Numbered from the stretch's first letter, positions 48,120-59,185 are shown. The stretch is 64,000 bases of DNA from Isoetes taiwanensis (GCA_021234155.1 JAJEKV010000002.1:31861645-31925644), one strand, 5' to 3'. The notes: generated from the letters alone by a model not told the origin. Numbers and translations are program-made.

Positions 48120-49260
48120 AAAACTATTAAAACTCCCTTAACAATTAAATTTATAACAGAAATGGCTGGTTTTGTTATCAATTTGAGATCAAAGTGTTTA
48201 TAGAAAAGTGTTGTGGACAAAATTTATGGTGTTGCTCATATTTTACACACTAATGCTTTGCTTTGTTAATTCAATGGAGTAATGATAGTTATTAGGACAA
48301 TTTGTTTATTGCCACATTGCAACAATTTGAATACAATCACAAGTTACTACGTATCATAAGCTTATCCATCGACAACCAGACCATGTTTTGAACATGTTTC
48401 GTGAAACAACACGACGGTCATATGGGTTCAAATGTTGTTCATGTTGGACGTCGGGTCCTTTCCAAAGATAAGATATAGGTTGATACAAAAGTGTCGGTGA
48501 AAATTACTAGAAATTAGGAATTCGCATTTAAAAGAGTTGATTCATAAGTTCATGCACTTTCTTTTTGTGCTAAAGCTCGACTGTTGGTGTGGGTGCCCAA
48601 GTTAATAATCACCCATATTCCAACGAAACCTAATAAATTAACTTGATAAAATAATCTCTCATATTCCAACAAAGTAAGGTAAGATATGGTCTTATTTTTA
48701 TGTTGTTTCCTTTAGTTCTACACTTAATCCAATAAGAATTTTCATTGTAGACATTATACATTTCGACAAGCCATTATAACTACGCATTATTATACCTTTC
48801 AAATTTCATAGAGGAAAAAAACTATATCGATACATCTCTCAGGCATTCCATCCCTTCACCTATTGCCATTCAAATAGAGGAGACTCAATTTGCTCACAAT
48901 CGTCAGGACCTACTCAATAAAAAAAACTCATGAGTAATCCTAATTACCACTTCTACCCTCTAAATCAGACATTACTTATAGTTGACACAATCCAAATTAC
49001 AGCTATTGTTGTTTTCACATTGCAATACAAATTTTTGTAGGTTGCTAAAGCCTACCAATGCCTCACAGTAAAATCATTTCGATAGAACTATCTCATAAAC
49101 AAAAGCAACGCACTATAACCAAATCCTTAACTTTTTGCACAATGGTTCTTTATCCTTATCAATGAATCTTAAAAGCTTGCTCTATACCACCCTTGCCGCC
49201 TCCAAGCCACATTGTTTGCTCTAAGCAACAAATACAACAACCATCTCTTCAAATTGCTAC
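48120..49260. other. No gene seen
   Basis: AT-rich interior of candidate Helitron B; nothing recognised. Confidence 0.45.
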
Positions 49261-49293
49261 TAAAGCCCGGCAACGCCGGGCACTATAACTAGT

Positions 49294-51090
49294 GTTTTTT
49301 GAGTTTTTAGTTTTTCTCTAAGCCAAAAAAACATCTCCCATAATACACCAAAACAAAAATTTTAAATTTTTTTTTGCTCGATACGAAAAATAACTGGCAA
49401 CAACCCAATTCCATTTTTTTGCAAAAAAATGGAGCTTTTCATGGCTCCTATATTTTGGAACATAATCTGTTGGTGCTTCAATTGCCTTTTCTACTCCTCT
49501 CTCTGCTCCAATTGTCTTTTTCTTATGATAAAGATTTGTAATTATAATTCATAAGGTATAAAACTAAATAAACCTTAATGGGTTGTGTTAGGATCCCGTG
49601 ATCGACCACTTTGAAGAGCCCATCAATGTAGATCATAATTCTGGCCAAACAAATCTAGTTGCAGTTTAATCAATCTATCTCCAATCAAGCTGCAATTGTT
49701 CCTAGGTCCAAATCAGCCCCTTGAGAGTCTTTTGGTGAATTTCTAGCCAATTTCAAAACTTCCGCTCGCTTTGCCTTTTCGCTTGGAATCTCCCATAAGA
49801 AGCAAAAGCAAATGTCTTGATTCACCTCCTGATCTGCGGGTTCTCCTCCTGCTTTGCCAATCACCACACAGTCTATCGATTCAACTTGCAAAATATTCTA
49901 GGTTATGCCGATGCAGCCTGCACTGATGTAAGGACGAATTTCTTTGATGCGTTGATGTAAGGACGATTCAATCTGGGCCAATGTAAGGATAAATTCAATT
50001 TGCGCTGATGTACAGACGAATTTCTTTGATGTGTTGATCAGTTGTAACCTCTACAGATTGTAGATGATCTTGCAGATGTGCTCTTCGTCAAATCCAATGT
50101 CCGCACATATTAAGAAGGCATGCCGAGTTCCTCTAAAGATGCCAAACCTCCAACGAATATCTCTCTTGCTCGCCGTTTCCTTTAGAGCATCATCAATCTC
50201 AAGTCCATCTTTCCTTCTGAAAATCTGAGCTCCCAAAAACTTGCAAAAGCGCAACCAAGGACATCCCAGGGGATTTTGGCCCGCTGCTTGCCTTTTTTTC
50301 TACACTTTGATCCCCCTTTAAATAGAGCCTTGTCTATTTTGAGGCACCTTGACATTCAATGGTTTGACAAAAAAAATACACACATAAAAATCTCCTTTTC
50401 TGATTAAATCTTTTTCCCCAACCCAAAATTAAAAACAAGGTGCTGCGCACGAAGGGTTGCCCTCCATGGCCGGAGGGTGGAGTGGCTTAAATCATAGTTC
50501 AAAGTCATGTTTTGGCTGGGTTGGTCGGAAGCTATGCCACAACTTCAAAGTTAGCGCTCTTTATCCGGGCTGTCGAACCCAAACTGGCTGTAGACATGGC
50601 ACCCAATCCTTCTCTGCTAGACTTCCACATTCTCTGTTGGACGTCCAACTTGTGTCCATTCGTCAAACTTGTTGTTCATTCGAAACTATTGCCAAGCTGG
50701 TGTCGAATGCGTGAAAAATTTAATGCATAAAACATGAAAGGGAACTTCGATGTACAATGAAACAACATAATTTTACATACCTATACTGCTCCAACATATC
50801 AACGTTGCCAACATGCTATCTAGTTTGGTTATGTTCTCAAATTTGAATTTTTCAATGGTTCCAAGACCAGTATATCATATGATGAGAAGTGTCTAGTAAA
50901 CATGCACCATATACAGTGCATTAAATTAGTGTTGTCAACTGTATTGAATAGCCCAGCTTTTGACATGATCCGACACATTTAAATTTTTTTGCATGGCTGC
51001 TTCATATGAGTTCGGCTCATTATAACATTTCGGCTCATTATAAAATGGAAAATGGGTTGCAAATTCTGTGTGATCCTTAACTCTGTGTGC
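49294..51090. other. No gene supported; short repeats
   Basis: At 49925-50040 a 30-40 bp unit (GATGTAAGGACGAATTTCTT, TGATG.GTTGAT) recurs three to four times. Minus frames at 49685-49891 and 50051-50254 (CKFLGAQIFRRKDGLEIDDA) look slightly coding-like but match nothing I know. Confidence 0.4.
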
Positions 51091-51094
51091 CGAG

Positions 51095-51149
51095 CATATT
51101 AACAGAAGTTTTACACTACAGTAGAAGCTGTTAATATTAATAGAAGTAA
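51095..51149. repeat. Left part of an AT-rich fold-back repeat interrupted by the TAA-flanked element
   Basis: ACTACAGTAGAAGCTGTTAA and TATTAATAGAAGTAA match the sequence that resumes at 53852. Read across the insertion with one TAA removed, it joins the fold-back repeat at 53852-54110. Confidence 0.65.
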
Positions 51150-53851
51150 GGGTACCTTCGCACCAGCCGTTAAGTTAGGATTGGGTTAAGGTTTTAACAG
51201 TTTTTAGGTTCACACTACAAGTTAGGTTAGTGTTCCGTTAAGTTAATATTTAGCATTCCGTTAAATTTTTTAACTTAAAATCCTTAACCCAAACCATCTT
51301 CACACCACTTTATATTAGGTTACCAAATTTATGTAATGATAACCCAAAATTAAAATTGACCTGAAAATTAAAGTGACCTTCGTAGGTCACTTTACTTACT
51401 GGTTAGCTTCGAGGAGCTTGAGGATGGCGATGGTGGTCGCAGAGGTGGAGAGAGGTCGGGAGAGGACGCCCATCTTTGGTCGCAGAGGGTGCTGGTCGCA
51501 GAGGGGGCCTGGCCGCGACATTCCGATCGTGTCAGCCTGCATTTTGGATTTTGTTGCGTGAATGCGGGTAGTCATGCATCAAGAATGTTATGGGGTTGTG
51601 AGGATGCCATTAGGTCCATGGTATTGCCAACCCCAGATGTTGAAGTTCGCACCAATATCAACCAAGCAACCCATTAAGTGGTTGGACGACTCCGGTGTCC
51701 AATGTGCATAGTGTCCGTAGTATTTGGGAGCATTTAAGAAGGCTATGGATGGTATTTGGGTACATGTATTTTGTGCTCGTCCGTTTGAATTTCACATGAT
51801 TGTTTGAAAGGTGTTACCTTATTCTCTTGGTTTGCTTTAGGCAATAATGATTTGCAAATTAAATTGCTGATTTGGGTTATGTTGGTGTTAGTGGATCCCT
51901 GAAACTTCAGTAGGACAAGATCAGGTTGCGCCGATTGAAGGCTTGGTGGGTTAACTTCAGTCTTTGTTCAAGTTTCTTGCAATATAGTTGCTTTAATTAA
52001 CAGATAGATGTTGCATTCATTTGCAGGAAAATGTGCCAGGGGATCGCTTTACCTTGGTGTGTAGTGTCTGCCAACGTCAGCAGGGAGCATGTTTGAAGGT
52101 ACGTTTTGAGATAGTCACCATAACTACTGCTGTTTTGCTGATGTCTTATTTAATGCTATTTGCAGTGCAATTTTGGTCACTGTTATGGTGCATTTCATGC
52201 AACTTGTGCAAGAGACCATGGTCTTTATATGACTGTTAAGCCCGTCAGTGGGTACGTTTGCAGTATAGAGCATATTGTGAGCGCCACAGTCCCCAACAGA
52301 GAGCAAAGGTCAGTTCTCATATGTTTTATGTCCTGGTCATGTTAAACTCTGTTGTGGAGGCTGTTGGGAAAATCAGCGAGTTCCACAAGCAATTTCTGTC
52401 TGAGCATTTTCTTCAAAGTGAATTTTTGCTTGTTCTTATTTGTAGGCTTGCAATGCATTTTGGGCATTGCTTACTTGGTTGCTTGCAACGAAATTGCAGT
52501 TACCTTTCCCTGTTTCAGTTGTATGCCAGCCACTGGTTTTTGAGCTATTTTTTTGAATGTTCCACTAACCCACTTCAATGATGGTCTTTGGCCTGAAATG
52601 TTTAGACATTTTCATGTAAGAGACTTTATATAACCTTCCTGCAACACCAATCGCAAAAGGGATAGGCGATTGAGTCCTCAACCACACATGTAATTGCACG
52701 ACAAATCATGTTGGTCACGGCTATATTTGAGATCTTGTCTTTGGTTGAAATTTACGTTGTCATTTTTCCTTAGGAAGTACCATGGATGTGTTTATCTATA
52801 GCGCTCCTATGATTGAAGCAGTATCATCCAATTTTGTGAATTTTAGTACCTTTTATGCAAAAATTGTGGGTTGGTGACGTATGTTTACGTTTTTGCTGCC
52901 CTACAGGATGAGGTAAAGCATCAAGGCCCAATAGATGAGTTACAGCTTCTAAGGCAAATTCGAGTGAGTTGAAATCCCAAGAATGCTCTGCCATTGCAGT
53001 TTATGTTGTATACAGTTAGGTGATGCCTTCATTTTCTTTAGGTGGAGTTTGAGCGAGTTCGTCTCATTTGCGAGCGCATAACTCGGCGAGAAAAAATGAA
53101 GGTATAGAGTCTTTAGTCTATATTTTGTTATGTCTTTTTTTTGTGTGTATTGGAACTTAGTTCTTGGACGATTTCTTTGTGCTTGTGTCAAAACTGGCCA
53201 TCTACTGATGTTGTCTTTTGTTTGCAGCGTGATCTATTGAATTTGAACAGAGAAATATATATTGCTGAATTGGAGCTTGCTGGTAAACCCGCCCCTATTT
53301 GAAAAGTCTTGGCTATAATGGACAAAGTGCTGATTCTCGCACGCCTTTGTCAATAAGACATTCAATAGATTATGGATCTAGAGGGCTTGTCGAGGCCTGA
53401 GACATCATTAGATTATATAGGCATTGATTCTAGGAAGCTTTTGGATAAACTGCCATAAGTCTCTTGTAGTTAATAAAAGTCTCTTGTGGCTAATAGAAGT
53501 TTTAAAACTGAATGAAAAAAAAATTAACTTAATGAAGGATGTGCGAAGTACTCACCGTTAGCATTAAGTTAGCTTAACTTAACTAAAACATATGTGAAAG
53601 AATTGTTTGTTAGCTTTAGGTTAGTACTAACTTAACTAAGGCATGCGAACCCCTTCTTTTGTTTACCATTAAGTTAAGAAAATAACTTTTTTTTTTTGGT
53701 GCTTAACGGATTTAACTAGTTTCCGTTAAGTTAATGTCTTAACGGAAAGTTAAATTAATCTTGGTGCGAACATAAAGATCTTTTATTAGTTTAACTGGTC
53801 AGTTAAAAATTTTAACTCAATTCTAACTTAAAGGTGGGTGCGAAGGCACCC
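51150..53851 (+). mobile_element. TIR transposon with captured gene fragment (Pack-type), 2702 bp
   Basis: The left end GGGTACCTTCGCACCAGCCG and the inverse of the right end GGGTGCCTTCGCACCCACCT match over about 45-50 bp (continuing TTAAGTTAGGATTGGGTTAA / TTAAGTTAGAATTGAGTTAA), with looser TTAACGGAA-rich similarity for 100 bp more. Both ends are flanked by TAA (51147-51149, 53852-53854). GG.. termini and a 3-bp TAA duplication fit PIF/Harbinger (Tourist-like). No transposase is inside; instead the interior holds exons and introns of a PHD-ePHD gene, as in Pack-MULEs but with different ends. It sits inside an older AT-rich fold-back repeat. Confidence 0.8.
51547..53282 (+). pseudogene. PHD-zinc knuckle-ePHD gene fragment (BRPF/NTO1/JADE-like), multi-exon
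   Basis: Such proteins read histone H3 tails and act with histone acetyltransferases. Exon pieces: about 51547-51779 (QECYGVVRMPLGPWYCQPQ end of PHD1; GAFKKAMDGIWVHVFCA), 51892-51945 (WIPETSVGQDQVAPIEGL), 52027-52098 (ENVPGDRFTLVCSVCQ.. GACLK), 52166-52308 (CNFGHCYGAFHATCARDHG, then YRAYCERHSPQQRAK), 52907-52963 (DEVKHQGPIDELQLLRQIR), 53042-53101 (VEFERVRLICERITRREKMK), 53228-53282 (RDLLNLNREIYIAELELA). Introns keep GT..AG and phase, so genomic DNA, not cDNA, was copied. Stops at 51709 and 51718 and a frameshift near 52255 break it; both gene ends are missing. Zinc ligands of the ePHD are otherwise kept. Confidence 0.85.
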
Positions 53852-54110
53852 TAATATTAACTGTTAATATTACAGTAATGTTACAGTAGAAGCTGTAATA
53901 TTAATATTAACCGTTCCAAAGCTTCTGCTGTAATAGCTGTTAATATTAACAGTAATGTTACTCATTACAAGAGCTTTTCCAAATTAGTCCAAAGCTGTAA
54001 TATTACTGTAATATTACTGTAATGTTAACAGTAGAAGCTTTGGAACAGTTAATATTAATATTAACTGTTACATTACAGTAGAAGCTGGTTATATTACAGT
54101 TCCAAGGCCC
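53852..54110. repeat. AT-rich fold-back repeat
   Basis: Words TTAATATTAACTGTTAATAT, ACAGTAATGTTACAGTAGAA and their inverses alternate; TTCCAAAGCTTCTGCTGTAA near 53924 is mirrored by ACAGTAGAAGCTTTGGAA near 54030. The whole could fold into a long hairpin. It continues the piece at 51095-51149. Confidence 0.75.
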
Positions 54111-54764
54111 GCTTAACCATCATCGCTTCCAAGCTCTACCAAGACCCCGCAAAAGATCCATCTACCTAACATTGTGCAAAACCATCCATCTATTGCGTAA
54201 GCAAAATCCATTTAATTGAGTTGTAGAGCTTTGTGCTCTTAACCTTTTCCCGCCAAGCCCTCCGGCCGTAGAAGAAGCGTAAACTATTGTAAAGAAAACG
54301 CCTGCTTTTAGAAGCTCAGAACCTCATCTACGATTTGTGAGCAAGATGGGAAGCTCAAATGGGATTTAAAGAAGTAAAGAGCTGTCGGATTTGCTGCCAA
54401 GGCCCGACTAAAGTAAACCCAAACGACACATTTTCTTTATAAAAGCATCTCAAAGCTTAAAAACATGGCAACCGCTGTACATAAGCAAAAGATCCGGATG
54501 GTCAAGACCTCATGTGCAAGAAAATATAGCATCAAAAATCTTGAGGCATAGAAACAGGCGAGAACAAAGAGTTAGACTTTTACCACGACTTTGTAGCCAT
54601 GATTTTTTGTCCCTGAAATGACGGACACTCTTACACCGCGACGTTAATCCAAGCAACAAACATCCACAACAAAGGTCCGGGCCGCTTATAAGCCCCTTAT
54701 TTTCTCAAGTACACATGCAAATAGGATCTAAGCAAAGGGCATGCAAGAATGTATGGTCGCCCGA
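54111..54764. other. No gene seen
   Basis: Unassigned. Confidence 0.4.
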
Positions 54765-54890
54765 TAAGGAAAACAGGGATCAACAGGAAATAAAACTGAG
54801 GAAAGACAGGGATTAACACGCAAAAACTTAGGGAAAAATAAGGATCCGATGCAAAAAACTTAGGGAAAAACAGAGGATCAACAAGGAAGA
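54765..54890 (+). repeat. Short degenerate tandem repeat
   Basis: GGAAAACAGGGATCAACAGG, ACTTAGGGAAAAATAAGGAT and ACTTAGGGAAAAACAGAGGA recur at 25-40 bp steps; similar to the minisatellite inside the PPR pseudogene at 30.95 kb. Confidence 0.6.
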
Positions 54891-54894
54891 CGGC

Positions 54895-55075
54895 ATGGCC
54901 GTCATCGCCATAGCCACCGCCTGCGAAGGAATGGGGCTGGATGACCGACCATTTACAGGCAGCAGTCAGTTTTTAGCAGTCATCAGCATATGCTAGGTAT
55001 ATGCCAGCATATACTTGAATATGTCCACATACCCACATAAACGACGGTTTGCCCCCCTAGGGGCAACCCAAAAAA
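54895..55075 (-). repeat. GGTTGCCCC-palindrome repeat family, copy 1 (inverted)
   Basis: On the minus strand: GGTTGCCCCTAGGGGGGCAA, ATGTGGGTATGTGGACATAT, GCATATACCTAGCATATGCT, then GGTCATCCAGCCCCATTCCT, TCGCAGGCGGTGGCTATGGC. The same order is found in plus sense at 59.89-60.08 kb, so the two are inverted copies of about 180 bp spaced 4.8 kb apart. Confidence 0.8.
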
Positions 55076-55139
55076 AAAGCATTTGCAAATGTAATTTGAG
55101 CTTAGGTGTATGGAGTTGGAGTAAATTCTCCTGATTTTT

Positions 55140-55421
55140 AGTCTCTCTCAAAAGGACACCAAGAACTTTTCAAATACCGGTTGGGAACTTTTGACGCTTG
55201 TTCACACCAAGCTCGCGGGCAACCTCGCCAAAAGATTTGACCAGCCATGGTCGTACCGGAATGTCATCCGATGGATAATACGTGAATATATTCATGACCG
55301 TGAGATCAGGCAAAGGGAAGAGATGGGCTTACTATTCAACATCTTAATATTACGCCCTGCAACACATCAACAAGAGCGCATCAAGGAAGCAGAGGGAAGG
55401 CTTGAATACCTGCAAGAATAG
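55140..55421 (+). CDS. Small conserved-looking open frame of unknown function
   Basis: The frame opens upstream of the ATG at 55191 and ends at a stop at 55421. It reads TKLAGNLAKRFDQPWSYRNV, IRWIIREYIHDREIRQREEM and ends HQQERIKEAEGRLEYLQE, hydrophilic with a helical, coiled-coil-like end. It has no internal stops over about 90 codons, unlike neighbouring relics. It could be a C-terminal exon of a captured gene or a retroelement gag piece. I do not recognise the family. Confidence 0.25.
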   Translation, partial: SLSQKDTKNFSNTGWELLTLVHTKLAGNLAKRFDQPWSYRNVIRWIIREYIHDREIRQREEMGLLFNILILRPATHQQERIKEAEGRLEYLQE

Positions 55422-55424
55422 GTA

Positions 55425-56390
55425 GATGGACACTTCTACTTATCCAACATAATGTTGTATAGCAGTAATAATGATTGGGTTACAGATTAAGGGTGTTTTG
55501 CCCAGAAGTTGTAACTGAACTTGAGCCAAGCATAACCATATATGTAACCTTTTTATTAAGGATTGTTTCAAGTCTTTGAAAGCTCGAGATATTTGATTCA
55601 CCTTCAAGTATTTGAAAGCTTGAAAGGGGTGGGTTTTTTATTATGCCAAACATCTGGACCCACTTTACTTCTATAATTTTGACGCTCTTAGTTAGAGTTC
55701 TGCAATTGTTTTCATTTTCGTTTTAAATTTTAAAATTTGGAATTCCAAAAACGCCTTGGCCGTTGGTTTTGGCTAGTTGTGGTGCCTTTTTTTTTGCCTT
55801 ACATTTGTGGACAACCTAGAAGTTTACGAAGGAGGCCCCTTTCCAGTTCGTGTAGCCACGTGGAGATGTGTTGGATCCAGATATGGTTTTTAGATTTGTT
55901 GGAGTGGGATGGCAAATTGAATTTTTGGATTGTTGTTCATATTCTCGATGTTGCTCGGATTCACGTGTCGGATAAAGCCTTTATGTTTTCCCAAGAATCT
56001 CTATGTGTTGGATCCGCAATCCCTAAAAAATACCCTCTTTTTTTTTCTTCTTATTTGTGTTAGGGCGACCAAGATTCGTTGTTGAACCATTGGATGAAGA
56101 TGTAGGGCCACAAATATCTTCGATTTGCAACCTCTCCTAATCCAAAAGCAGTTGACACTATAGCACAAATCCGGTGGTCGCAGCTTACTCTTTGGAAGTC
56201 ATGTGCCTTGAAATGATAGTTATCGCATCCCGTGGACGACCGATGCGGTGTTGTCATATTTTAGAGCCAAGATTAGCTTTTTCTCCCAGGCTTGTTTTTG
56301 ACGAAATTTCTCCAAAATTCTAAACAATGACGATTGCAAAGAGATTCAAAAGATTTGCTTTGAAGCTACAAGTAAGTTTCCTTATTGAGA
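55425..56390. other. No gene supported
   Basis: A 108-codon plus frame at 55737-56063 is tryptophan- and leucine-rich and ends within a poly-T stretch; it probably reads a decayed element in a wrong frame. Confidence 0.35.
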
Positions 56391-56394
56391 TTTA

Positions 56395-56850
56395 AAAGCA
56401 TGGGGAAACAGAATAAGGTCGATTGATTCAGGATATATAGATCACGAGCTTGGAAATGAAGCTCTTGAGATTTTCAACAAAATGCTAAATCTGGGTATTA
56501 GAACCCAATAAAGTCGCATACATCAGTATATTGCATGTATGGAGTAATCTAAGAGCATTAGAATTTGAAAAACATATCCATGTTCAACTTGCAGATGGGG
56601 GTTGGATAAAGATGCATCCATTGGAAATACACTTATTGATCTGTATATTAAATTTGGAAATATTGAGAGTACATGCATTATGAAAGTTGCTGGAGACTGA
56701 TAGCATCGTAAACAATTCATTAGTTTCTATATATGCAAAGTGTGGATGTCTGAAAGGAGCATCTCAATCATTTGAAGTGCTAGTTTCACCAGATATTATT
56801 TCCCACAATCTTTATATTGCTGGCCAAAGTCGAATGCATAAGGGAACACA
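56395..56850 (+). pseudogene. PPR (PLS-type) pseudogene, second locus
   Basis: Scattered over frames: SGYIDHELGNEALEIFNKML (56433-56490), NKVAYISILHVWSNLRALEF, KHIHVQLADGG, DASIGNTLIDLYIKFGNIES (56608-56670), then after a break IVNNSLVSIYAKCGCLKGAS (56707-56765) and SFEVLVSPDIISHNLYIAGQ. These are the L and S type repeat texts of plant organelle PPR proteins. Frameshifts and stops abound and there is no start or C-terminal domain. It is not a copy of the locus at 30.4 kb; repeat wording differs. Confidence 0.8.
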
Positions 56851-57405
56851 CTACAACTGCTAAGCACGCAGCAACTGTGTAAACAGGCTGTATACCTCTA
56901 TGTCATACATTAAAAGAAAATTTAAAATTTTTAGTTGTGACGTATTATGTGATTTGTGTTTTTTTGCTTTTTTATATTTAATGGTCTATGCAATAGCTAA
57001 ATCAGTATAAATGCTTCATTGAGGTTTGCCCTAACAAGGGAAAACAAGAAGCATGCTTCTTTATACGTATCTTCCAAAACTACATATCCAATGCACCTAC
57101 TTATCATCTATGCAGAAATGTTTTACCAACAAAATAATTATTTTGCACAAGAAGGAGTGATAAGTCCACAATTCTCAACATGAGGAGATTAATCCAGGGC
57201 AATTTTCAACATGCATAGATGAATTGGCCATTGCATGCAGAGATGAAATGCCAAAAAAAAATTAAGCTTTTTCGAATTGAACCTTTTTTGTTTTGGTGTG
57301 TTATGGAATTTTTGTTTTACTGGTTACAATAAATGATATCAATTATTTGATATTTTGGTATATTTAATGGCGTTTATTTTATTTATAAAGTTTCCAATGT
57401 TTTTT
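56851..57405. other. No gene seen
   Basis: AT-rich intergenic sequence. Confidence 0.45.
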
Positions 57406-57407
57406 TA

Positions 57408-57752
57408 CTTTTAAATTAAAATCCCCCTTAAACCCCCTTTGGTTTGGGTACATATTCACATCTGGGGGTTACTCAGGCAACGAGAGTCATTTGATGGGCA
57501 TATTTGCCATTTATTCCAAGATCCGAACCGTATATAACAATCCTCGTTTGTGGGGTATGCATGTACAAGTTTTTGTATACTGTATATTAAGGTTTGCCAA
57601 ATACTATAAGGTTTGAGAGAATGTACTTAATGGTGTTAATTTTGTACATGTATTATAACTATATTCTTGGGGCTCTCGCCTGCCCGTAACCCCCGTGTGA
57701 ATATGCACCCAAACCAAAGGGGGTTTAAGGGGATTTTAATTTAAATGTGTTA
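57408..57752. mobile_element. MITE with about 50-bp terminal inverted repeats
   Basis: The left end TTTAAATTAAAATCCCCCTT, AAACCCCCTTTGGTTTGGGT, ACATATTCACA is mirrored by the right end TGTGAATATGCACCCAAACC, AAAGGGGGTTTAAGGGGATT, TTAATTTAAA (57700-57751). The core (AACAATCCTCGTTTGTGGGG, CTATAAGGTTTGAG) matches the duplicated core at 33.9-34.2 kb. Because the outermost bases are themselves TTTAAA-like, the target duplication cannot be fixed by eye and the superfamily is undetermined. Confidence 0.8.
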
Positions 57753-58900
57753 AGTGCAATGGTTTGTGTTAATAATGTTAATGGTAGTTGTGTATTTGTT
57801 ATATTAAAAAAATTTGGCCCTTCTCCTGCCCCCTAACTAAAGGGAAACATAGGTAAACTTTATGGGCCGATTAGCAAATTGCTTATGTAAATATTGAAGT
57901 GCCAAGAAATATACACTATAGAGATTATTTATGTAAGTACATAAGTGCAAAAAAATAAACAAATGTAAGAATATGGTGATTTGCCGGTTTAAAAAAAAAA
58001 GATAAACGGATAAAGAACATATGGAAACAATCAAGGGAACCATAATATGGTTTCATGTGGATGTGTATTAGGAAACATTATCCGCAATCGGGGTTACACC
58101 TTCTTCATGTAGAACCATATAATAATAGATCTCAGTTGCAATATACAATATAAACAAAAGTAGAGGACACAATTAATGTAAAAGTTTTTCCGACCTTGAA
58201 TAGTGCCTTCACATGTGGATGCTAGGATTTGCTCTTAAATGTAGCCAAATTGAATAATAAAATATTTGATGAAAACCATCACGTAAAAACTGGGTGGAGT
58301 TGCACGGTAACATTGTTCCAATAATTCTAATCTCTTTCATGTAGACATAAATGGCAAGATTCTTACAAGCAATACAATAGAGATTTTCATTTGTACCAAA
58401 AAGCGAGAATCCTTATTGATATTAGAATCCATCTCTGCAAAAAATCAAAATCTTCAACTTTTTGCTTATATCTATGAAAAATGAAAACTCCATCTGTAAA
58501 ACCGGCTATAGCAACATTATAGAGCAAGAGCGACTACATTGGTAACTACTGGATGCTACATTTCGACTTTAAAGCAGAGGCATTTCTAACTAAGTATCTG
58601 ACAAATGGAAGATCATAAAGGAGCAAGATTAATGGAATCGCGGCACAATTAAATGGCAAACAGGATGCACAAAAGCAGTTAACCAAAAGCACTTAATCAA
58701 AAGTACTTAGCTAGTGAGGACAATCACGAGCAATGTGGCGGGGTGGCTGCAATCTATTCTGATTGGACTATTTATACAATCAGGTGCAAGATGTCCCCGA
58801 TCACGTAGGTAGTTATTACATGCCTTTTCATTAGGGCAATGTACGTAGATATGGCGGTTCGATAGCAATTATTACAAAGGAGAGACTTTGAAGCCCGGTC
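57753..58900. other. No gene seen
   Basis: Unassigned AT-rich sequence. Confidence 0.45.
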
Positions 58901-58904
58901 TCAC

Positions 58905-59185
58905 ATGACGGGACACCCTTTTGCAAGGTGTCCGGACTTTATGCAGATGTTACAAAACAGGTTCATTGCGACATAAACTAGCAATATGACCAGGCTTCTT
59001 ACAATTACGGCATAATGGTTCTCAGAGGGCAATCTGCGGCAAGGTGGTCGGTCCACAAAACCAAAGAGATTTAGTGACTTCATTAAGAACTCATTGGAAG
59101 ATGCATAATGAATCATACTGAAAAAATACCTTGAAACTCCACAATTATTGCATACAACTTCGCTTTTGTACAACTTCGTTTGTTC
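58905..59185 (-). pseudogene. CCHC zinc-knuckle protein fragment (GIS2/CNBP-like)
   Basis: The minus strand reads, over two frames, VVCNNCG, DHLAADCP, LCRNCKKPGHIASLC and RNEPV then CNICIKSGHLAKGCPV. These are three successive CX2CX4HX4C knuckles with the spacing and linker wording (CRNDPVCNIC) of plant GIS2-type cellular nucleic-acid-binding proteins rather than retroviral gag, which has one or two. A frameshift after the second knuckle and a disrupted first knuckle show it is broken; the N-terminal half is absent. Confidence 0.7.

Larger units (their letters stand above)
43138..49292 (+). mobile_element. Candidate non-autonomous Helitron (B), about 6.15 kb
   Basis: The 3' end is convincing: GCCCGGC (49265-49271), loop AAC, GCCGGGC (49275-49281), spacer ACTATAA, CTAG (49289-49292), then T. 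The sequence GGGCACTATnACTAGT is shared with terminus A. Immediately after terminus A, an A precedes TCTATAATAATGG at 43138, which has the TC start expected of a Helitron 5' end inserted between A and T. Pairing that start with this 3' end is an inference. The interior has no Rep/helicase and carries a LINE fragment and short duplications. Confidence 0.5.
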
